From: an uncultured Lachnospiraceae bacterium
GTDB lineage: Bacteria > Bacillota > Clostridia > Lachnospirales > Lachnospiraceae
NCBI GenBank assembly: GCA_910579615.1
Contig: CAJTUA010000019.1
Span: 19,395-83,394 of the forward strand
Length of the DNA: 64,000 bases
Direction: 5' to 3'
Below the pieces are notes generated by a model, which was given only the letters and a program-made list of their open reading frames with translations, was not told where the DNA came from and did not search any database. How positions within the stretch are numbered: the stretch's first letter is position 1; every line of letters begins with the position of its first letter. Position numbers and translations under genes: made by a program. Positions 59,190 to 64,000 of the stretch are shown one piece after another.

Positions 59190-62084
59190 CTATTCCCCTG
59201 CCAAACGCTGTCTTTCCTGCCACCTTCTTCTCACTACAGGCACCGCCAGACATGCGCCCCACGCCAACAGCCCCAGGACAGAAACTGACATCCCCGCCCT
59301 AAGCCCCGGCGTGCGGTAGCGCAGCTCAATCTCATGTGTCCCTGCCGAAAGCGGCAGGGCGAGGTACATCGTATTCGCCTGCAAAAGCTCCTGCTCCTTT
59401 CCGTCCACATAAGCGCTCCAGCCGTTTGAATACGGGATGGAAAGCACCAAAAGCTTCGGCTCGGACAGCGTGATGCTGCCCGTGATGCGGTTTGTCGCCG
59501 TAACAATATTGTCATCGTGCAAATCCACATTTGTCAAAGCTTCACTCCCAAGCACTTTTTGCGCCTCCTCGTAAAGCTCCATCGGCTGGCAGACCACCTT
59601 CACATCATCTATGCGGTATTTCCCGCTTCTTGGCAGCGTAAGGGAGACGGAAACCCTCTTGCTCTCGCTGTAGCCAAGATTGATGGCAAAATCATGCTGC
59701 CCGTTATAATGGTCCTGCGACACCCCAAGATACTTAAAAGTCTTCACCAGAGTCTCGCCGGACTCATCTTTTGCCGAGACTGTCATGGTCATCACCTGGT
59801 CCTGGTCCCGCCATTCCGGATTCTGCCCCCAATCATAGTACAGCCCCGAAATCACCAGGTATGTCTCACAATTCGGCATTCCGTCAAACGTATATGTGAC
59901 CATGGCATTTTTCTGGTTCGTCTCAAAGCCTTCCTCGGTTCTTGTGGTCTTTTTGGAATTGTAGTTTTCCACAATCTCCTGCTCACAGCCTGTCCAAACC
60001 GGATTTACCGCCCCAAAGCCCTCCACCGGCTCTGCGACAACCGCACCCTGCAGCATCGCCTCCTGCCTTGCAAGTACAGGAAGCGCCATATAGTCCTCAT
60101 ATAAAATATAATTTTTGTATGTGTAACCAAGCGGCAGCGGAAGCGTATTCCGGTAAACATTATAATTTTGCTCATATTCCTCCGGCAGCACAACCTTCTC
60201 ATAGCCGTAAGGCGCATAACCGTCCTCCGCCGCCCCGGTAACATGGTACTTTACGGCAGCAAGCGCACATGCGAACGTCCGGTCATCCAGACCCATATAA
60301 TTAAATGCCGAGCCCTGCAGCAAATCCTGCTCCATAAAATATTCCGTCACCACACCATTGCCCAGGCTCCAATAAAACTGCGTGTTATACAGTCCGCTTT
60401 TGAGTGAAACGTTCGGAATCAAATCGCGCCCGGTATAGCGGAAAAACTCCGTATCATCGGCACTTGCCTCCATGATGGAAGCAGCCTCGGACTTTACAAA
60501 ATCCTTCCAGAAACGGCTCTGCATCTTAAATTCCGAAGCATAATCCCCCTGTTTTGGCGAATACGCGTAGTACGCCGTTGCCCCGACATTGCCGAGCACC
60601 AGAAACAGCAAAAGGGTCTGTATCAGTGCAAAGGCAAATTTCCCCTTTGCCCCATCCGCCTGTGCCTCACGGTATCTTGCCCGCACCCATGTTGCTGCCG
60701 CCATGCACAAAAGCGTAAGCAGCAAAACCAGCAGTGCAGCCAAAAAATTAGAGCGCAGCCCCGTGGCAACCTTTTTGCTCAGCAGATACCCAGCAACGCC
60801 ATAAAGCACCGTAATCCCGCCGACCACAAACAGCCTCTTCCACGTCGCGTGCACAAGCTCCTCCCATTCCACCACCACAATAAAAGCAACCAACAGGCTA
60901 TAGCCCCATCCCCAGCGGTTTGAGACATACGCAAAACCGTTCATCGCATAGCCGGCGGATGGAAGCAGGAAAAACAGGGTGAGCAGTATAAGCGCCACCC
61001 CTAACGCCGTGCGGGAAATCCCCGGAACCGCCCCTGCATTTTCAGGCGCTGTAGCGGTGTGCCCGAAGAGCACACCGCCCTTGGCCGCCCCCTTTCTCCT
61101 CCTGCTGACAATCCCCACAAACAGGGATACCACCGAAGGCACGGCAATCGCAGCATAGCCCAGCTTTGTCCACGAACCGTAGGAGGCGTAGGTAACAAGG
61201 GCTGGCCAAAAAGCCCCGTAATAACGCCCGCTGTAAAGCTTCTCATACTCATATCCGGTATTCAGGCGCGGGTTCCCCGCAAAACACTTTAAAATCGGTA
61301 AAAGCATCACCGCCCCGAGCATCACACCGATTACCGCGTAGCCCGCGAGTCTTGCCACCTCAAGAAGTATCTTCCTCCACTCATCCCTGCGGTATATGCC
61401 AAGCAGCCGGAACACAACATAAAGCACGGTAAGCACCACAATCATGTAAAAGAAATAAAAATTGCTCACCACGGACAAAAATACACTCCCGACAAACAGT
61501 CCCGGCTTCTTTTCCCTCCAGATGCGCTCCACCCCGGTAAGCACCAACGGCAGATAGATCATCGGGTTTACAAAATACGGATGCCGCACGCCCGCAAACA
61601 GCACATAGGCGCAGAAAATATAGACAAACGCCCCGGCAAGCACGGCATGGCAGTTCGTTTTTTTCCGGTAAAAACAATAATACGCGAACGTGATTCCCGC
61701 CAGATAAATGCGCACCACGACCATGATTTCATAAAACGTCAGCATATGCGCTTCCGGAACGAAAGCAGAAAACACCGTCAGGGGGTCGCCAATCACATAA
61801 TAATGCAGCGTCGTAAGGACATCCGAGCCGTAGCCGATGCTGAAACTAAAAGACGGCAGCTGCAGCGAGTGCTCCACAAACAGCCTTGTAAAAACCTCGC
61901 GCAGCCATTTCGAATAATACAAAAGCCCTTTATAATGCTGCCTCCATCCGTCCGGCATCCACAAAAACGTCCGGTTCCCATTCCAGAAATATTGAAAAAC
62001 AAGCCATGACATCGGAATAAAAATCACGGTGTACAGCAATAAAAATTTCAGCCTCTGGCGTCTGTTACTCTCTTTCCCCTTCAT
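59190..62084 (-). CDS. YfhO family membrane protein
   Basis: A 964-residue protein with about 12-14 membrane segments, mainly in residues 1-530, and a large C-terminal extracellular domain ending in one more membrane segment (ARAGMSVSVLGLLAWG-like; the text reads RAGMSVSVLGLLAWGACLAV). YfhO proteins are GT-C-type and in Bacillus and Listeria add sugars to lipoteichoic acid or lipid-linked carriers. Here a role in glycosylating a cell-surface polymer is likely but not proven. The ATG at 62084 follows GGGAG; further upstream starts lack sites. Confidence 0.88.
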   Translation of the reverse strand: MKGKESNRRQRLKFLLLYTVIFIPMSWLVFQYFWNGNRTFLWMPDGWRQHYKGLLYYSKWLREVFTRLFVEHSLQLPSFSFSIGYGSDVLTTLHYYVIGDPLTVFSAFVPEAHMLTFYEIMVVVRIYLAGITFAYYCFYRKKTNCHAVLAGAFVYIFCAYVLFAGVRHPYFVNPMIYLPLVLTGVERIWREKKPGLFVGSVFLSVVSNFYFFYMIVVLTVLYVVFRLLGIYRRDEWRKILLEVARLAGYAVIGVMLGAVMLLPILKCFAGNPRLNTGYEYEKLYSGRYYGAFWPALVTYASYGSWTKLGYAAIAVPSVVSLFVGIVSRRRKGAAKGGVLFGHTATAPENAGAVPGISRTALGVALILLTLFFLLPSAGYAMNGFAYVSNRWGWGYSLLVAFIVVVEWEELVHATWKRLFVVGGITVLYGVAGYLLSKKVATGLRSNFLAALLVLLLTLLCMAAATWVRARYREAQADGAKGKFAFALIQTLLLFLVLGNVGATAYYAYSPKQGDYASEFKMQSRFWKDFVKSEAASIMEASADDTEFFRYTGRDLIPNVSLKSGLYNTQFYWSLGNGVVTEYFMEQDLLQGSAFNYMGLDDRTFACALAAVKYHVTGAAEDGYAPYGYEKVVLPEEYEQNYNVYRNTLPLPLGYTYKNYILYEDYMALPVLARQEAMLQGAVVAEPVEGFGAVNPVWTGCEQEIVENYNSKKTTRTEEGFETNQKNAMVTYTFDGMPNCETYLVISGLYYDWGQNPEWRDQDQVMTMTVSAKDESGETLVKTFKYLGVSQDHYNGQHDFAINLGYSESKRVSVSLTLPRSGKYRIDDVKVVCQPMELYEEAQKVLGSEALTNVDLHDDNIVTATNRITGSITLSEPKLLVLSIPYSNGWSAYVDGKEQELLQANTMYLALPLSAGTHEIELRYRTPGLRAGMSVSVLGLLAWGACLAVPVVRRRWQERQRLAGE

Positions 62085-62326
62085 CGATTGCTCCCTTCCT
62101 GCGTCATTGACTCCTGACATCGCTTTTCGCTTATTTTGCCCCGAAAGCAAGTTTATATCATGTCCTTCGGATATGCTTATCATTTCTATCTTAGTCCACT
62201 TGCCTGTTTTTGTCAACGAAAATGGGGAAACTCAAATGAATCGAACGGCCAGGAAAGCCCCGCCCGCCGCACCAGACATCCGTCCGCTTTTCCGTTTCCC
62301 CTGATGGTTGTCCGCAGACAAAAAAA

Positions 62327-62422
62327 GGGCTGTCACAAAATGTCCGCGTCCTGCAATATATGGTGTACCCATTTGGCAGATACATTCATATATTGCGGAA
62401 CCATAACATTATGCAACAGCCC
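62327..62422 (-). terminator. long imperfect inverted repeat: rpsR terminator, MITE-like
   Basis: Two 36-base arms (62327-62362 and 62387-62422) are inverted copies matching at 27 of 36 positions, both starting GGGCTGT and ending GCAATATATG, around a 24-base loop. In the minus sense a run of T follows at 62321-62326, so it would end the rpsF-ssb-rpsR transcript. The GGGCTGT ends and size also fit a small transposon relic. Confidence 0.7.
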
Positions 62423-62434
62423 CACTTTTCCGTC

Positions 62435-62710
62435 TTACTCTAAGGTGTACGGCATCAGCGCTACGTGGCGTGCACGCTTGATGGCTACGGTAAGCGCCCT
62501 CTGATGCTTTGCACAGCTTCCGGTAATCCTTCTCGGAAGAATCTTACCTCTCTCAGAGACAAATCTCTTTAACTTGTTGACATCCTTATAATCGATGCCT
62601 GCGCCCGTCTTGTCAGCGCAGAATACACATACCTTTTTCCTTCTGCGGGTTACTCTTCTCTTCATGGAAGTCTCGCCCTTGTCAGCGCCTTTTTCCTTAT
62701 TGAATGGCAT
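62435..62710 (-). CDS. rpsR: 30S ribosomal protein S18
   Basis: A 91-residue S18 that forms a heterodimer with S6 on the platform. CVFCADKTGAGIDYKDVNKLKRF and RGKILPRRITGSCAKHQRAL are the signatures; the two CxxC-type cysteines are present. The N-terminus is slightly extended (MPFNKEKGADKGETSM). The ATG follows AAGGAGG, and the palindromic element copy B lies directly upstream of that site. It is last in the rpsF-ssb-rpsR operon. Confidence 0.98.
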   Translation of the reverse strand: MPFNKEKGADKGETSMKRRVTRRRKKVCVFCADKTGAGIDYKDVNKLKRFVSERGKILPRRITGSCAKHQRALTVAIKRARHVALMPYTLE

Positions 62711-62725
62711 ATCTATTCCTCCTTA

Positions 62726-62842
62726 TCTGAGTTCTGCATGCACCCATGCACCACAGTGGAATTTTTCCCTGCCATCCGCGTTTGTGCGAATTTGCTGCCG
62801 AAAATCCCACCGGGGTTCGCGCGCGGAACATGCTGTTTCCAA
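62726..62842. repeat. palindromic repeat element, copy B
   Basis: In the minus sense it starts GGAAACAGCATGTTCC and ends GGGTGCATGCAGAACTCAG, directly before the rpsR TAAGGAGG. The outer arms GCATGTTCC/GGGTGCATGC pair at eight of nine positions. The inner stem (CAGTGGAATTTTT with GAAAATCCCACCG) is clearly homologous to that of copy A. Confidence 0.75.
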
Positions 62843-62911
62843 TCGAATCACAATAACAAAAAGCGATACAATCATATTAAAATGGATAGCACCAACGGTG
62901 CCGCTTCCTTC

Positions 62912-63358
62912 CTAGTTAAACGGAAGCTCCTCATCAATACCTTCCGGTACATTCATGAAGCCATCATTTACCGCCGCACCAGGTGTCGGTCTGGCCGCAG
63001 GCTGCGAAAACGCGCCGCCATCCCCTGCCGACGATGCATTTTTACTCTCAGCAAACTCAAGTTCGTCCACAATAATCTGCACGCTGTAGACCTTCTGTCC
63101 TTCCTTGTTCGTGTAGTTATCATTCTGGATGCGCCCTACGACGACCATCTTGATACCCTGCTTTAAATAGCGCTCCACAAACTCCGCCTGCTTTCCGAAA
63201 GCAGTGCAGTTAAAGAAGTCCGCATCCGGCTCCCCCTCACGCTTAAACCTGCGGTCAACCGCAATGGAAAAACGCGCAACCGCCGTGGCATTTGCCCCCT
63301 GAGAATATCTGATTTCCGGGTCTCTTGTCAATCTTCCTACTAAAAAAACTTTGTTCAT
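62912..63358 (-). CDS. ssb: single-stranded DNA-binding protein
   Basis: A 148-residue SSB. The OB fold (residues 1-108) begins MNKVFLVGRLTRDPEIRYS and contains FNCTAFGKQAEFVERYLKQG. A Pro/Ala/Gly-rich linker leads to the acidic tip DEELPFN, which recruits replication and repair proteins; the tip has an extra Asn after Pro-Phe. The ATG at 63358 follows GGAGGG. It lies between rpsF and rpsR, its conserved place in Firmicutes. Confidence 0.97.
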   Translation of the reverse strand: MNKVFLVGRLTRDPEIRYSQGANATAVARFSIAVDRRFKREGEPDADFFNCTAFGKQAEFVERYLKQGIKMVVVGRIQNDNYTNKEGQKVYSVQIIVDELEFAESKNASSAGDGGAFSQPAARPTPGAAVNDGFMNVPEGIDEELPFN

Positions 63359-63386
63359 AACGGAATTCCCTCCATCTGAAGATTCC

Positions 63387-63677
63387 TTACTCAGCGTCCC
63401 GTCTAATGCACAAAAATCTGATGACATTGTCCATGATACGAACTCTCTGCTCGATTTCATTTGGCGTTGTAGCATCAGCATCGAACTGGATGAAATAGTA
63501 ATGCCCTTCTTTCATCTTCTGGATTTCATAAGCCAGTCTCTTTCTTCCTGCATCCTCAACATTCGTGATATTGCCGCCGAATCTGGTAACAAGATCCTTC
63601 GCCTGCTCTACGACTGCTGCCCTGGCCTCATCCTCGATTTTTGCACTTACAACTAAGGCTAATTCATACTGATTCAT
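63387..63677 (-). CDS. rpsF: 30S ribosomal protein S6
   Basis: A 96-residue S6. It begins MNQYELALVVSAKIEDEARA and carries GRKRLAYEIQKMKEGHYYFIQFDAD, the core of the fold. The ATG at 63677 follows AAAAGGAGGTG; the upstream frame is noncoding. It heads the rpsF-ssb-rpsR operon behind the promoter at 63754-63782. Confidence 0.97.
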   Translation of the reverse strand: MNQYELALVVSAKIEDEARAAVVEQAKDLVTRFGGNITNVEDAGRKRLAYEIQKMKEGHYYFIQFDADATTPNEIEQRVRIMDNVIRFLCIRRDAE

Positions 63678-63689
63678 AGTTGTCTGCAC

Positions 63690-63720
63690 CTCCTTTTGGT
63701 CTCTGGCCCCCGAAAAAACG
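63690..63720 (-). promoter_or_regulatory. possible S6:S18 autoregulatory leader element
   Basis: In the minus sense CTCCCG, a T-rich loop and CGGGGG form a hairpin just before the rpsF binding site. S6-S18 complexes are known to bind a CCG-bearing structure in rpsF leaders of many bacteria. The match here is partial, so this is tentative. Confidence 0.35.
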
Positions 63721-63753
63721 GGAGCAAGGAAAATTAATGTCTCACGAGGAGAT

Positions 63754-63782
63754 AGTGTAACATAGATTTTTCCAGATTGCAA
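63754..63782 (-). promoter_or_regulatory. promoter of rpsF-ssb-rpsR
   Basis: On the minus strand TTGCAA (63777-63782) and TACACT (63754-63759) are separated by 17 bases. The start would be near 63747, giving a leader of about 70 bases. Confidence 0.6.
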
Positions 63783-64000
63783 GTGTTTTTTTACAAGCCT
63801 GCGCAAACTGCCCAAAACACGCATTTCGCAAATTGCGGGCACAAAACCCTGCCTTGGTTTTCGCATTATTTCATTTTTTGAAAAATGGTATTGCATTTTA
63901 ACCTACAGCGTGTTAATATAGTCATACACCTACACTGTGTTTATATAGAGATGTGCAAAACTCATTGCTTAAAAAATAGGATTTGGCTGTTTATTTTCCT
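63783..64000. other. spacer at the right edge with a divergent promoter and repeat
   Basis: No gene is seen. A plus-strand pair TTGCAT (63891-63896) and TAATAT (63914-63919), spaced by 17, points out of the window. Two 20-base direct repeats, CCTACAGCGTGTTAATATAG (63902-63921) and a copy matching at 17 of 20 (63929-63948), overlap the -10 region. They could be tandem promoters or operator sites for the next gene. Confidence 0.4.

Noticed and set aside
1..64000. tRNA genes, rRNA genes, CRISPR arrays, prophage or intact insertion sequences
   Set aside because: None was seen on either strand. The only mobile-looking pieces are short palindromic repeats without transposase genes.

Overview
The window looks like a piece of a spore-forming Firmicutes chromosome, most likely a clostridium of the Lachnospiraceae type. 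The reasons are the Gram-positive S10-spc gene order, a zinc-ribbon (type Z) S14, SpoIIR, a YitT protein, a MsmX/UgpC-type ATPase, strong AGGAGG ribosome binding sites, and roughly balanced base composition. Almost all genes lie on the minus strand. No tRNA, rRNA, CRISPR array, intact insertion sequence, prophage or clear pseudogene is visible.

Layout. 1-10046: the S10-spc ribosomal cluster, transcribed leftwards from a promoter at 10018-10046 (rpsJ, rplC, rplD, rplW, rplB, rpsS, rplV, rpsC, rplP, rpmC, rpsQ, rplN, rplX, rplE, rpsN, rpsH, rplF, rplR, rpsE, rpmD, and rplO cut by the window edge). Several spacers in it are unusually long and rich in hairpins. 10130-14742: a carbohydrate operon (a putative clan GH-A glycosidase, an RNA-methyltransferase-like protein, a GH42 beta-galactosidase). 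14961-15503: a membrane-anchored protein of unknown function. 15562-21105: a ddl-murI-DUF1934-MoxR-VWA/metallopeptidase block. 21191-22009: spoIIR. 22129-30556: a signalling and efflux block with two two-component systems, an FtsX-type ABC transporter and a lipoprotein built of a duplicated domain. 30772-32811: a large ankyrin protein. 32965-42886: an AlkD-like repair protein, fructose-bisphosphate aldolase, and an isolated rpoBC pair. 43153-46291: purM-purN-purD. 46365-50961: ftsE-ftsX-M23-S41, a division-linked peptidoglycan hydrolysis module. 51143-53588: a CdaR-like regulator and an ABC ATPase. 53793-55961: YitT and two envelope proteins of unknown function. 56253-58128 (plus strand): an SDR oxidoreductase and an alpha/beta hydrolase. 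58230-62084: CorA and a YfhO-family membrane protein. 62327-63782: the rpsF-ssb-rpsR operon.

The observation I rate highest is a family of palindromic elements at four places (24856-24998, 50983-51057, 55972-56100, 62726-62842). In the transcribed sense each begins near AAAACAGC and ends near GCGGAACTTAAAT, directly in front of the Shine-Dalgarno of the next gene (an ABC ATPase, ftsE, an envelope protein, rpsR). The terminal stem has a different sequence in at least three copies but still pairs, which suggests selection on structure. Other leads are a candidate plus-strand small RNA overlapping the rpoB promoter (42821-42907), structured spacers inside the S10 operon, a duplicated and partly degenerate metallopeptidase domain in the VWA protein, Asn in place of His526 in the rifampicin pocket of RpoB, and a MITE-like inverted repeat serving as the rpsR terminator. 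All functional statements come from reading motifs and family resemblance by eye. No database search or folding program was run.
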